Source of the DNA: Bryum argenteum
Lineage: Eukaryota; Streptophyta; Bryopsida; Bryales; Bryaceae
Reading direction: 5' to 3'
Assembly: GCA_037043015.1 (NCBI GenBank)
Contig: CM073324.1
Coordinates: forward strand, 11,491,013-11,555,012
Length of the DNA stretch: 64,000 nt
Of this stretch, positions 35,838-48,535 are shown piece by piece. The translations under genes and the position numbers were made by a program. Positions within the stretch are counted from its first letter, which is position 1; every line of letters begins with the position of its first letter. The notes under the pieces were generated by a model. The model saw nothing but the letters and a program-made list of their open reading frames with translations. It made no database searches and was not told the DNA's origin.

Positions 35838-36300
35838 CTAGACCATGCATGCATGGAAACCCTGTAAGTCAATCCTCATCAAAATCGGCCCATCGACCAC
35901 CAGGGTTCAAAAAACATGAAGAAAATTGGAAGATTTATTCCTGAATACAATATTCCTTCGACCTATCCTTGATGTTTACTCATATACAAACTCCAACCTC
36001 CTAATCCGGCGCCCTAGCCCGTGCCGCGTCTACCACAGTTCAAAAAAACACGAAGTAGAAATCCAAGATGTTCCTAAACTGGCCTCAACACAGTATTCAT
36101 TCGACCTAGATCCTTGATGTTCGCTCATACACAGACTCTCATGCATGACTGAAAACCCTGTAAGTATCGAATCCTTGTAGTAATCACCGCATCGACCATC
36201 AAAGTTCACAGAAAACACAGAGAAAAACTCCAAAATTGTTACTATGCTGGTCTGATTACTTAGTTTGCTTATACACAACTCGACAGCAAGCCAACGTGAA
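35838..36300. repeat. Three diverged tandem units of about 150 bp in the piggyBac 5' region
   Basis: Units at about 35838-35992, 36010-36142 and 36143-36300 share in order ATGCATG...AAACCCTGTAAGT, 'catcgaccaYcA', GTTCA(C/A)AAAAACA, 'GAAATCCAAGAT/GAAAACTCCAAAAT' and CTTGATGTTYRCTCATAYACA. They lie upstream of the transposase ORF, between it and the hAT insertion, and may be transposase promoter or binding repeats; function inferred only from position. Confidence 0.65.
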
Positions 36301-37836
36301 AAGAAAAGAAAATCATGACGAGCCATTGGGGTGCTGCGGTCAAGCAAAGCAGCAAACAAGGGATATGACAGGGATTCGAGGCGACCAAGTTCCATGAGGT
36401 TTTCATTTCACTATCCATCCAGGTCACAAGTTATTTGCCTCGCATTGTCCAACACAACTCCAGCAATTCGTAGTCTGAGCAAGGCTGCAAAAGGAGGCCC
36501 TGCAGAGATTTCGGTCACAGGTGTCTTGCTGGCCAGCACAAATTGAAAGCATCAAATCGAAAGGTCCCAGTAGGAGTGCTTATAAGTGGATCCAGCAATC
36601 CTGGAAAAGCTGGCCTGTAGATATATCCTCAACAGATACGTAAAACTTATTCAAGCGCAGCTGCTTAGAGTCGAGTCAGGTGCCTCTAGAATAATACAAT
36701 TTAATTTGCCGTAGTATTCATGCTTTTGATCCAATTTCCAGTATTAACATATGCTTCTTTACTGTGTACAAAGATGATAGACCTGGAGACCTAAATCCAA
36801 GAAACTCCATTGCAAACGAAAAACTCTTGCAAACTCCAGCGATAGTGAAACTCGACAGCAAACTCGACAGGAAACGAGAAAGTCTAATGCAAACTCCAAT
36901 AAACGAGAGACTCTGTTGCAAATTCAGCATTTGATAGCGTTAAATTTGATGCTTACACAAGAATCTCAGTGGAAAATCTGCAATTTGCATTGTGTGAGCG
37001 ATGAATCAACGGAAATCCTCACCGCAATTCGTCGATTCGCAGATTCTTGCGGTTGATGTTGTTGTATCCCCGCGCGCTGGCCCCGAGCTTCACCGTGCGC
37101 TGACGGATTGGGAGAGACGTCCTTCTCGACCGGAGCGTCACAACCCCCAAACTCCTCTGCGGTGTGTGCAGTCGCCGGCACGTCCACAGCCAGAGGAATA
37201 CCCTGTGGATTGGAAATCGCACTAGCAACCGCAACAATTTCAAGCATTTCGCACTCGTTTGGAAACCCTAATATTGGCATTTGCAAAGCTTGGTTCAAAA
37301 ACTCACCTTGCTTGCCGATTGCACTGCCTTGGGCGGTGTAGAGCCTCTGCCCCTTCATCTGGCCACCAAATCTCTCTCACAAACTTGTTCACTGAATCAC
37401 TGAAACCGTGGAATTCTCCTTCGTCACGTCTCTCAGTCCACCGTAAGAGAGATGCTACGTGCCGGCGAAACAAAAACCAGAAATTTCTAGGACCAGGCAC
37501 TGCAGGTAACACAACTCTGGGCGGAAGTGGCAACGAGAGTAGGTACGATTCGTCTAGCAAGAGAATACATGCATCAACCGTGGATTGCGTTTGCTTCTGT
37601 TCGTGAAGGAGCCAATCTGTAAGGCATACTCGGAACTCAGCACCGTGAGTCGCTCGCCTCTCTTCTACAGAGGGTGTAACCATCGCGAGGCTGTTACTCA
37701 ACCAACGACAAGCCAACGTACTCCTCCTAGGACAATCTAAATTTGGTAATGGCTAGCTCTGACAGAGAAAGCACCCTACACAACCGGCTCTCACAACGGC
37801 ACAGAGAAACGGCAAGCAAGAAAGCAACGACTTGGA
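36301..37836. other. piggyBac interior 5' of the transposase, no assigned gene
   Basis: Minus-strand ORFs (37303-37716, 137 aa, and 36966-37358, 130 aa) are open but unrecognised. They could be 5' exons of the transposase transcript or captured host sequence. About 36820-36920 has short repeats of the type CAAACTCCA/AACTCGACAG. Nothing firmer can be said. Confidence 0.35.
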
Positions 37837-38781
37837 GGCGGGCACAGTGTTTTTTTTTTTGGCGATTAATAGCCAGATTGCTACAAAAAAAAATGTCTGG
37901 CGATTGTCCTTTGAAAAAAATCAGTGCTTTTTTAATCGAAAATGCCAAAAAGAAACTAAGTCCAAGGTCAGTATGCCAAGTGGGCTCCAAGTAAAGAGAA
38001 CGTGATCTTTGACATCGCCAAACCCATTTTGAACTTTGATGCCTTTGATATTGTTGAGATCGCCTAATCATAACATACTCAAGGTGTTTACATTTAAGAG
38101 TAGCCAAATTGCATGCCTCCTTTACGGCCATGTCGCCGAATTTGATTATGACTTTAATGCTTCATAGCCAGATGGACTCCTCATTCCATTGCATTGAAGC
38201 CAATTTACTTTCTCTTGTACTCCCGTTATCGCCACAATTATGGCTTTGGTTGAGGGCTAGAAGCTATCCTTCAATTTTTCAATGTAACATTGCAACTAAG
38301 ACACCAAGTGGAATGGGAGGCAAAGTGGCAAAGTGATCACCATCGTCTACACAAGATTCATTTCTGGTTTACTCTTGGTCTTCCAGCTTGTTCACGCTCA
38401 AGGAGTCAAGGTTCGTATTGCTTTTGGCCTCTTTGCTGCTCACATCTTTTCTTAATTTGCTTAGAGTGATTATTTGCACAATGTGCTTTAGTTTATTCTC
38501 AATCACTTGCTTTTGTGTAAGCCTTGCTTCAATGGTGTACACCAGTGGAACAGAGAGAATGTCTAATCTTCTTCCAAAAAATTTATGTATTTGTTGCTTC
38601 TATTGCCATTTTGATATTGAAGCGACAATGGCTCGTAGTGCTCAAAACTCAATTGCATTCATTTTGCAATACCTTGTGACATGAACAGTCTGATGGCGCA
38701 TGTGGCCCCTACAAGTCCTTAATTGTTTTAGAAGTCTCAAGCAGAGGTTGACAACTTCACAAATATGGTGTTCGGGGTGCA

Positions 38782-41700
38782 ATGGAGGAGAATGGTCCTG
38801 CGCGCTTAGAAAAGGAAGAACGAGCAGCCAGTGAGGCGATTGCAAAGAAAGAAAGAGCACGCAAGAAGAAGGCAAGGTTGGAGGTGATGGCTGTAGCGGC
38901 AGCAAGAAAAGTCCTCCAAGATGCACGTGTAGGCGAGCAACATGGGAAGAAACGAGCTAGAGAGAAGAATGACATTCGATCCTTCTACAAAACACCTAGA
39001 AATCAAGCAAACACAGCGCCTCTTCGGGAGGGTGCCAATAGAGCCATTGTTGACGCTGTTGCAGCTGAGGAGTTGGCTACCTTGGATGCAATAAACCTCA
39101 GCAGCACTGTATCTATAGATACACCTTTGCATGAGGTGAGATTTGGAGGGATAGAGAGTAATACCGTGGAAGTTTTGGCTTCAACACCCGGGGTTGTGAC
39201 TTTTCCATCAAGTACTTCCAATCAAGGAAATAGCTCATTCGACGCTGAAGGAAGTGATACTTTTGTTGTGTTGTCGACTCCCGGAGTTGTGAATGTATCT
39301 AGCGATTCTTCCCGCTATGTATACAGTGAGGATGATCCAAACTTTGTGGAGTTTTCAAACGAAGGACCGTGGGATGATTTTGAGTATGGTAGTCTGAGCG
39401 ATGATGATATAGAGGAACTTGAACCAGTGTTGGGCTCTCAAGAGGGGATAGATAAACAAGCCGGAAAGAAGCCTTGGTCTTTCAAGAGAAGCTACGAGGC
39501 AACTAGGAAGTTTCAAACTGAATGGTCAGCTAAGTTGCCATGGGCAATGGGCAAGGTGGCTGATGATGGGATCATGCACCAAGTAAAGTGCATTCCTTGC
39601 TCAGAAACTGGAGGTAAAGATTGTCTTCTGAAGCCAAAGTGGCATGGCTTGAAGAAACATGATATGTCTGATAAACACAAGAAGAACATGCTTCTATTCG
39701 CAGCCAAACGCCCTACTACCATTCTCCAACAGCTCAACAATATCACTACTGTTGAGAGTAAGAGGAAGCGTGTACAACTTGCAACTTTGTTTCAGTTGTT
39801 GCGTGATGGACGTCCTATGGTTGAATTTGAGTCGAGATTTGCCTTATACAAGCTTTTAGAAGTTCCTACCTTGCCTACAATGCATTGGAGCGATGGATCC
39901 GGCTGGTTGATGGCCAGTCATATGTATGACTTTGTGAAAACTAGAATGAGGGAAATCATAGGTGCTGCAAGTTTTGTGGCTCTAACATGTGATGAGACTT
40001 CAGCCGTAGATAACACATCGTGGATGGCCATTCACATGTACGTCATGCAGAATTGGGCTAGAGTTCCCCTGCTTGTGCATTTACAGAAACTTGATACAAG
40101 TGGAGCTACAGCTGAAGCGCTTCTAGGAGTGATTTTGATAGCTTTGCAGAACAAAATGGGCTTAGATGCTAATGCAATTGCATCAAAGCTTGTATGTTTT
40201 GGGGCCGATGGCGTCAGCACATTCCATGGACGCAAGAACGGAGTAACAACAAAACTGGTCGACTCTTGGGCGCCATTTATGATCGGAGTGCATTGCTATG
40301 GGCATAAACTCAATCTGGCTATCCAAACATTGAGTGAGCTCATGATCATACACTTGATTGAGGAGTTACTCAGGAATTGTCACAACTATTTTGCCCAAAG
40401 TCCAAAGAAGTTTGCTGAATTTCATGCTCTTGCCATTTCAATGGACACAAAGGGCTTGAAGTTGCTCAAGAATGTGAAGACACGATGGTGCAGCATGATT
40501 GCTCCCCTTCACCGTGTGATAGCAGAGTATAAAAGCTTAATAGCAAAGATGGATGCAGACAAACATTGCAAGAAATGGGGTCCTCGAGCAAGAGTAAGTT
40601 CTAAATTTATGTTTATTTATTTTTCTTTTTACATTTGATTGGTATGCCTTTCATGTTTATATTGTTTCATTTTTTATCTAATTTTTTTCTTTCATTATTG
40701 ATATGCTTTCGTTTTGTTGTATATTGGTGTAGGCTTTGCTAGTCCAGTTGCTGGACCCTTACCTACTTATTGGTATGGCTGCCTTGCTACCACTCTTGGA
40801 GACTATGAATGTCTTGGTAAACGCAGCTCAAAAACGAGATATTTTTATCCAAGACTTCACGGCAAATGATGGAGTGCCAGGTGAAGTTGTACAAGTTGTT
40901 TGTGAATCCCGATACATCATTCTTTGGACCATCTTTCCTTGTGTTCAATCAACTTCGATTGTTTAACCACGAGAGTATCAAGATGAATTTTGAAATTGAT
41001 ATGAATGAGCTTGCACCAACTCTGGTATTCCTAGTGGGCGATAAGAGCTTGCCTGCTCGTCATGAGGGTGAAAAACTTACACGGCCAGATTTCACAGCAT
41101 TACTAGAGCGCATTAAACTTGATGTGAGGGGTGCGTCTTTCTTCCTTCTTACTTGATGTTTTTGATTTTGATTATTTACATCACATGTATAGTTTTGGTG
41201 CGTCTTTCTTCCTCCATACTTGATGTTTTTGATTTTGATTATTTACATCACATGTATAGTTTTGGTGCGTCTTTCTTCCTTCATACTTATGTTTTTGATT
41301 TTGATTATTTACATCACAAATATAGTTTTGGTGCGTCTTTCTCCCTTCATACTTGATGTTTTTGATTTTGTTTATTCTTATCACATGTATAGTTTTGGTG
41401 CGTCTTTCTCCATACTTGATGTTTTTTATTTTGTTTATTTACATCGCATATATAGTTTTGGGCTAGGAAATAGGAACTTCATATTTGTTGAAAAAATGCT
41501 TTCACTTGAATTGAATTTGAGACTAACATAACAATTAAGGACCTTTAAGCCTCTCCATACTATTGTCAAAAGTCAAGAGTATGCAAAATTCCATCAATCA
41601 CATTCTAATAAAGATTGCAAGAAAGTAGTTGGTTTGTAATGTGATTAATGGAATTCCATAAAACCTTTGGCCATAGTGTGAAGCACCCTTCATAGTTTAA

Positions 41701-42543
41701 ATGTGATTACTTAAAATCTTAGGTTTGAGGATATGAAGCGCCCTCAGAGAGTTAGAGGTGATCACTTAAAAACTTAGATGTGATCATTTACAATGCTTAT
41801 GCCTTATAGGTGATACATCTATGAGGCTTTGAAAAGTTTCAAACTAACATTGTTTAAAATACTTATATATTCATATCACTAATATTAGGTTCCTTGTTAT
41901 GCAGAAGCGGCTACTCAGATGCTTGATGAAGTCAAATCCCGCTTCCCCCCACAACTTGATGGACGCACTTGGAGTATTGTACCCACAATATTGGCGGCAA
42001 GAAGAGAACGTTGAGGTTCATTTCGGGAAGCACTTGACTATTCTAGAAGACTTCTATTGCATGCCGAAGTGGATTGGCAAGGAAGTCGTGGGGCAATCGG
42101 AGATTGATTTCCCCGCTCCTTGATCGCTCCAAGTTGGAAGAACAACAGATCATTTTCAAGTGTGCTATGATCCACAATTGCGATCATGCAATGGAGTTAG
42201 CCACCCCAGGTACTAGCAAAGCTCATGAGTTGGTAAACCCACTAACCAAGCTTTGGAGGTTGCTAGATGCAAATCCGCTTTGTCGAAGACCATGGATGAG
42301 TATGTCAAGTTAGCACAACTTGCAATGGTTCATGTCCTTGGATCAGTGGAGGATGAAAGATGTTTCTCTTCTCTCACTTTTCTCAAGGATAAAGTCCGAA
42401 ACAGGCTTGATGGTGACCATTTGTCCCTTGTAGTGAGCATGAAAGTCCAACAAGTATACACGTTGGAGAATTTCCCTTACGATGCTTGCTTCAAACAGTG
42501 GGTCCATTCGGCTGAGGCACATCGGTATGGCACTAATGCTTAG
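38782..42543 (+). pseudogene. hAT transposase (ZMYM/ZNF862-like, DUF4371 type), frameshifted
   Basis: Exon 1 (38782-40595) encodes a basic coiled N-terminus, an acidic middle, a TTF/BED-like zinc finger (CIPCSETGGKDC ... HGLKKHDMSDKH) and the RNase H-like core. Core landmarks are ALTCDETSAVDN, VCFGADGVSTF, GVHCYGHKLNLA and KTRWCSM. An intron (about 40596-40732, GTAAGT...TAG) leads to ALLVQLLDPYLL. The frame then breaks near 40870, at a C-run near 41960, near 42118 and near 42270. The fragments still show LMDALGVLYPQYW and the C-terminal dimerisation motif MVHVLGSVEDERCFS. A long intron (about 41130-41890) holds a minisatellite. Domains and order are clear; the frame breaks say it is inactive. 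Confidence 0.88.
41150..41462. repeat. About 66-bp minisatellite, about five copies, in the hAT intron
   Basis: The unit TGATGTTTTTGATTTTGATT continues with ATTTACATCACATGTATAGT and TTTGGTGCGTCTTTCTTCC. Copies start near 41154, 41220, 41287, 41353 and 41418 with small deletions and substitutions. The first unit overlaps the putative 5' splice region, so the array seems to have grown from exon-edge sequence (GGTGCGTC occurs at the exon end). Confidence 0.85.
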
Positions 42544-43350
42544 TTTAGTAAGGCCATTCCATATCTCAATCTTTGATTGCAGCCCGCATGATGCAATCTT
42601 GCTTAGGCCTTGAAGAGTGACTTGTAGTTTTTACAAAACAGTTCATGTAAATCATATTCAAGTCATTTCTGGTGATCATGTTTGTCATTTCAAAGTTTTA
42701 TTTTTCCATCTTTTCTTCCATTTGCATTACGCCATTGGGGTGTTGAAGTTTTTTGGTTGTGTTCCTTGTATGCATGAACATAGTGCCATATTACATACAG
42801 TGCTTGAAAGAGTGTTGCTAGTATGATGCCAGATATGTAGAAATTTAATTTACAACATGCCAAATCAATTTTTGCGTTTAGACGTTTGTAGCCAATTTTG
42901 TATACATCTTTGTTTACTAGTTGCCAGATCTTGAATGACAACATAAACATGTATCGCCACTTATTTCCTAATAATATTGTTGTTCACAAAAAAAAAGCCA
43001 AGAAAAAAAGAAGGAGAAAAATAAAAAAACAAAAAATAATAATGTAAATAGCCATATCGAACATCGAAAAGTCAATGAAGTAGCCATATAAGTGTTTGGC
43101 TTAAAACAAAAAAAAATCACTGGGCGGGCAGCTCTCTCGTAGCAGGCGTCGTAGCTCCGGAGAGCCAGGGATCCAAATCGCAAACGCGCTCAAGAAGAAT
43201 TGTTCACCCGCTCAACGGCACACGAATCAGTGTCTCGCCCCGAACAAAAAGATACCACTCCCTGTGGCTGACGTCACCCACTGGTGTGGCTACAGTGCCG
43301 ACTAGCAGCAGAACGGCCCCGAGGGGTCGCCCTCGTCGTTTAAGGGTTAA

Positions 43351-43796
43351 TTGCTTGATTTGAAAAGAGGGGATCGATTGCGGAGGCATATGTACCCAAG
43401 GGTAGTCGACCATCCTTGTCCTTTTCAAATTCGAGGATACTTTCGTTCAGAGTCGAGAGTACCTTCGATTCCACTGCAAAATGAAGTGGTCAAAGAAATG
43501 GACATACTCGGGACATCGAACTGTTGAGGAATGCATTAGATTCTTGCCATTATAAGGAAAAATTCTGCTGAATAAAGCCGATAGATTGCGAAGCGATGTA
43601 AATAGTAGATACAAATGTCTTGTGAGTACACAAGCAACAGAAATTTGGTCGTTACCTATGCATCAGATAAGGGCGGCATATTTACAGCCCAGGATGAAGA
43701 AATGGTAATTACATGACTACCTGGGAGCTCGATTGTACATTCAATTAAGGTCTTTACACTAAGCGGGAGTTATTTAACATTGTCGGCTCTGTTCCG
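43351..43796. other. Intergenic between piggyBac element and photolyase/hydrolase gene
   Basis: 446 bp of ordinary sequence holding the 3' flank of the minus-strand gene. The transposon ends about 450 bp from that gene's stop codon. No feature seen. Confidence 0.5.
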
Positions 43797-46700
43797 TCAA
43801 CGACTGAAATATGTGAACCAATCTGACTTGATCAGTCGAGAATCTCCTTTGACGATACCAGCGGCGTCCTCATGGGTGAGGAACTGTGACTCTAAGTTCG
43901 CTGTGTCCAATGTAGGGTTAGTGCTGGAGCATCTCAACCAGTCATGGATCAGAGCGTTCACTTCATCAGGAACCTCGTCATGCGGGCAGTGACCAGCGTT
44001 CAGAAATCGAGTTGTGATATTGGCCACACAGTTGGCCCGCAAGACAGCTGCTCGCTTCGTTGCATTGTGCAAAGGATCTCGTACACCCTGTACACACCGA
44101 ACCTCGTGTCAATGTATGCGCAGGAACGTAAATGATGGCAGTGTATCATAGACTAATATGACGGTAAAGCTTGAGATATGCCGTACCTGAATGACCAACA
44201 CCTCACCATTATATCGGTCAATGTAAAAGTTCATGGGCAATGGAGGATACAAGTGAAAGATGCTCTCAAGCACAGCGGTGGAGCCAGGATCGTAGGACTT
44301 TGCTTCGTCAAGGTATACTTATCTCTTCACATAAATGACTCCAAACAACGACAAGACTTACTTTTAGGATAAAGTTTACCTATACGAATACTCATTCACG
44401 CAGGTCAGCTACTCTTCAGAAGTGTACAGATCCTTCATGCTTGACTAAGAGCTGCATCAACCCTTCATGCAATTGGGCTTTCACAATAATGCTCAATCAT
44501 ATACAAAGGAACTATACTGAAAATGGAACAAATAAGAATTTTTGAGCAGGATACAGGTCGCATCACTTCAGATTGTAGCCAAGCATCCACCCTCGCTGTT
44601 CTCTGCAATCACCGATATCAACAATGTAGGATTAAGTACACTTACAGGCGAAACTGGACGGGTCTCATCGAAATGGTACCGCCCTGTAAGTGGGATTGGG
44701 ACAAACAACAACACATTGATCGACCAACCTGGAATATAATCGAAGAACACCCTCTGTATGTATTGTCTGGCACACAAACAGACTCAAAAGTAGCAAGGTA
44801 AGTCTAATTTCCAGAAGAGTTGGAACTTTACATTCGGATAACATCGTTGTAACAGCCGGTTGCTCAAGTGCCGCAAGTATACCAACAAAATTTGTGCTCC
44901 TCGTTTCGCAATGATGGACTTCTTCCTCGGCTACACAAGAAACAAAAACGTGAATTAAAACCGTATGGTAACCAGCTGTATGCACTGAGTACGGAACTCT
45001 TGAATCATGTCCCCTGTTTGAAGTTGTAAAGCGGCTGGGGTTTTACCTTTCGGTATTGGAGTGATGTATAATTGGGGACCACCTGTCCTGCTGAGTTTAG
45101 GAGAACCAACGACCTGACTAAAGATGGCCACAATCCCGCGACCACACATGTTGTATACCCTGCATGAAGACAAAGAAATAGCTTACAAATTGTTCGCTAG
45201 CAATATTGCCGTGCGGCACTATGATGCCAATACAGTAGGTTATCGCGAAATTATGTTGAACTTCAATCAAATGTTAAAAATATGACTCACCTCCAATAGA
45301 ATTGCCTGCGAGAGTAGCGGGCTCCTTTACGACCTCTATGATGAAGTCTCTCAAAAGCTCTGCTAGGAGAAGCTCAGTGTAAGCGATTGTGGGCTTCTCA
45401 GAGCGGCCAAAGCCCACCATTGTCAGACCCCATACACGATTGCCTTTCTCTGCAAGACCTCGGATATTGTCTCGGTAATGTTCCCAAAACGCGCCGAATC
45501 CGTGGATGAGCACCACCGCAGGACCTTCGTCTCCAAGTGTTGAATACTGTGGCATTTATGAACACCCATCAGGGACCGCAAAGATCAAAGTCTTCCTTGA
45601 CGTATCCTTGAACGCATGGAGCACATATATATGGAAAGACGTAGCTGGTTATCTATTAAGTTAAACAGCATCAACTCCTCAAGTTCGTTAAGGATGCTTC
45701 TTCCAACTAGCACGGACATACTAGCACGAACGAAGATTGCGAAACGAAAAGACACTGCGCACAATGAAAGAGAAGTAAGACCTGGATGAGATATCCACGC
45801 CATCGCCACGAACATACTTTGAGGCCATTCTCAGACCCCTCGTCTCGGCTCTTTCTTTGAATCATTTCATGCCACTGTTGTACATTTGAAGACACTATTT
45901 AGTTAGTATTCATGCATGATGTAAGAAACCCTAAAGCCACGCATACTGTGATGTTTCTTATGAAGATATCATACTCATATACCAAAGCTAAAGGAAGCTA
46001 TTAAGATGGATTCTCCCTTGTCTGCACGCATGTCTAGAGTTCCCATTGTACATCATTCTGAGATAAAGTTATCCTGCAACCATATTGATCTTACAGGTAT
46101 ATGTTTATGGCAATCACCTCTATTGACTTTACATCTTCAGCTGCAGTGGAATTTGAGAACTTAGAAAATCCCAAGAGTGAACCAGAGCTGCTCCTTCTAT
46201 TCCGTCCGTACTTCATCGCTTCGTAATACACCCTCCTACGCGAAATGATGCCAAGCTCCAAAGCTCGATCAAAAATCGCTGTGAAAGAAGATCCCGGTCT
46301 CTTCTCGAGTTCCTGAATGCGCTTGCACATACTGCCGCATATACTGCCAGGAGTCAGATCAGGCACCTTGCCAACATGGACTACTATACTGACATTGAGA
46401 AAATCCACTATCAAGAGATTTAATGGAAAGAACTGACCCTTCACGAGGATTGTGCGTTGATTCCATCGCCTTCATATACATATTTAGCATTTTCAGCGCT
46501 TCAGTGCCTCCTTTTACGGAACCGACGTCAGCTTTCTTCTCCACCTTCAAATCTTCGTGTTGCCTGTGTTCCCAGACAGAATTGAATGGCATCTTTTCTG
46601 CTTGCTTGCTCAACAGATTTATCCCTTTCCCTGAACCGTTACTCGTTGCATTCGTCATCTGTTGAAGGTTACCATTGATGATCTGTCGCTTACCCATGAG

Positions 46701-48535
46701 CAAGCTCTCAGCCGGTTGACCCTGCGCGGCCAATAGCACCTCACCAAACGGGGTTTCTTTGAATTTTGCCTTGCTAGTTGAAATAAATCCAACAACACTT
46801 GGTAGTTTCCCTGCCCCATGTTAAAAACATTCTCTTTAGAATGACTGCATCAAGCATCAGTTTCCGTACCAACTCATTGAAAGTCGTCGACCTTGACCGA
46901 AACTCCGATCTTATTCGGTGAATCGTTATTTCAGATACTAGTGAATGTGTTAACAATAGAAAGCAACGATTGTATTACAAACTGGTTATTCTACCAGAGA
47001 TGCTCGAACTATCGTTCATGTACCTGGCTCAATACTCGCTGGCAAAGGGGGTAGTGAGGTAGGAGCATCCAAGGGAGAGAGTATTCGCCGTCGCAATCGC
47101 GTGAACTCTTTGTAGTTGTCAGGCACATCCTGTACACCCTACATTGAAATTCAAGACCCAATCACTGTCATTGCCTGTGAACGTCATTGTTGAACATGCT
47201 ATGTACCAAGTTAACATACTCTAAAAAAGACAACTTAAATCAGTTCGTTTCATTTGCTGCAAGTGACTGACCATTGTAATCTGGTGAGGGGACACGTAAC
47301 ATACCTCGAGGTCGTACAAGGGAGCTCTCCATTGCTTGACTCCAGTTTTCTGACCAGATAAAGATTTCACAGATAGGGATGCGGAAACAGATCCAACAAG
47401 CTCATACCATACCTGCTCTGTTTCCTCTTCAGCAATTATCTCTGTTGCGCCAATCTATCAAGAACAACAACTAAAACCACCTCTTAGCAGGAGAATGCAG
47501 GGGCCTTCAGTCATTCTGGAAAGATTTGCAAAATGAGGTGGAAAAGATCCGACAAAACAAATTGATCATACGCAGTATTATCTCCCCACCTCTTGAGCGA
47601 GGGCGAGCAGCACGTCTTTACTGCGGCCTTTTCGGACCACTAGGGTTGATCCTATGCTTTCTAATGACAGCCTAAGATCTGTTACAGCATCAAACAAGTT
47701 CGAAAGTCGCTCCTCAGACCATCCTGCGTACATCCCCAGTTCTTCAGTTCTTGCATCGACAAGCTTGTCTGATGTGATTAAGTGGTGGCGTGAATGATTG
47801 AAGATGATCACCAGTCTTACATACATTGCATCCCCGATGACGCAGCCATACAGGAACAAGGCTATTAAGAATCCACTTTCGTGCTAATTTACAACGGGGA
47901 TATAGAGCTGTGACAGATCTGTTTTCTTTGCTTCAGTTGCTCTTCCTCAACTGCTACTTTGCAACTGGTTCATCAAGATGCGTACCAGCATAGAAGGACG
48001 AGTCGAAGATAAAGAGAGGTAGAACAAGGTCGTACTGCATTGCAGCAACAAGACCAACGTGATCGTCCATTCGCAAGTCGTGTTTGAACCAGACTATGGC
48101 GACTCTCTTCTCCAGCGTTGTCCCGTTTGAATCAAATCCAGGCGTCATGGCACGGACTGCACTATCTTCCGATGCAGTCACTCCTGTAGACGAAGTATCG
48201 GTAGTGACACCAGACATTTCTCCGCATGCTCTCACTCTCACCGTTTTTGAACTGCGAGTGTATATTTCACTGCTGAAACAAGAGCAAGGAGAGCGGCTTG
48301 TGGAGGCGAAATTCTCCGGCCAGCATTGGCAAGCCACCACACCCTCGGTATTCCTGATACGGATGCCTCTGCACCGGCTATCGAATTGCGAGCTTGATAA
48401 AGAAACATCGAGCAGCACCAGCTTCACGTGTGTGTAATACGTTGACCGCGCGGCCCTTAGGTTCGGCATCTCCGACGAGATAATCGAAGGGAGTGAAGTG
48501 TAAGGCGAGCGAAGGCTCAACGCCATCTTGTCCAA
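43797..48535 (-). CDS. Photolyase N-terminal domain fused to alpha/beta hydrolase, probably plastidic
   Basis: Thirteen exons, minus strand: 47966-48535, 47590-47763, 47305-47454, 47024-47129, 46438-46810, 46118-46388, 45782-45874, 45291-45546, 45047-45159, 44832-44930, 44555-44602, 44187-44297, 43797-44087. Phases close to 884 residues. Ser/Arg-rich plastid-type leader, then a DNA-photolyase alpha/beta domain (VAIVWFKHDLRMDDHVGLVAA; NLFDAVTDLRLSLESIGSTLVVRKG) without the FAD-binding half. Then a linker and an alpha/beta hydrolase: HGFGAFWEHYRDN, nucleophile Ser in GNSIGG, LVLLNSAG, acid in IQGVRDP, catalytic His in AGHCPHDEVPDEVN. This architecture equals Arabidopsis At4g25290. Substrate unknown. 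The linker (residues about 335-455) is longer than I expect for the family. The exon 1/2 junction is the least certain; all others are phase-checked. Confidence 0.9.

Larger units (their letters stand above)
37845..43122 (+). mobile_element. hAT transposon, 5278 bp, inserted into the piggyBac element
   Basis: A perfect 8-bp target duplication GGCGGGCA flanks it (37837-37844 and 43123-43130). The ends are short inverted repeats: CAGTG followed by a T-run on the left, and an A-run followed by CACTG on the right. It encodes a degraded hAT transposase (38782-42543). The 8-bp duplication and CAGTG ends are diagnostic of hAT. Its presence within the piggyBac element fixes the order of insertion. 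Confidence 0.93.
32167..43346 (-). mobile_element. piggyBac-superfamily transposon, 11.2 kb including a nested hAT
   Basis: Flanked by TTAA on both sides (32163-32166 and 43347-43350), the fixed target duplication of piggyBac elements. The two ends are perfect 14-bp inverted repeats, CCCTTAAACGACGA. Without the 5278-bp hAT and its 8-bp duplication the element is about 5.9 kb. It encodes a piggyBac transposase on the minus strand (33132-35771). A second inverted pair, GCGAACAGT (32199-32207) and ACTGTTCGC (32305-32313), lies inside the left end. A 6-bp hairpin (43320-43325 / 43330-43335) lies 11 nt inside the right end. It also carries a plastid psbD fragment. TIRs, target duplication and transposase family all agree. 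Confidence 0.92.
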
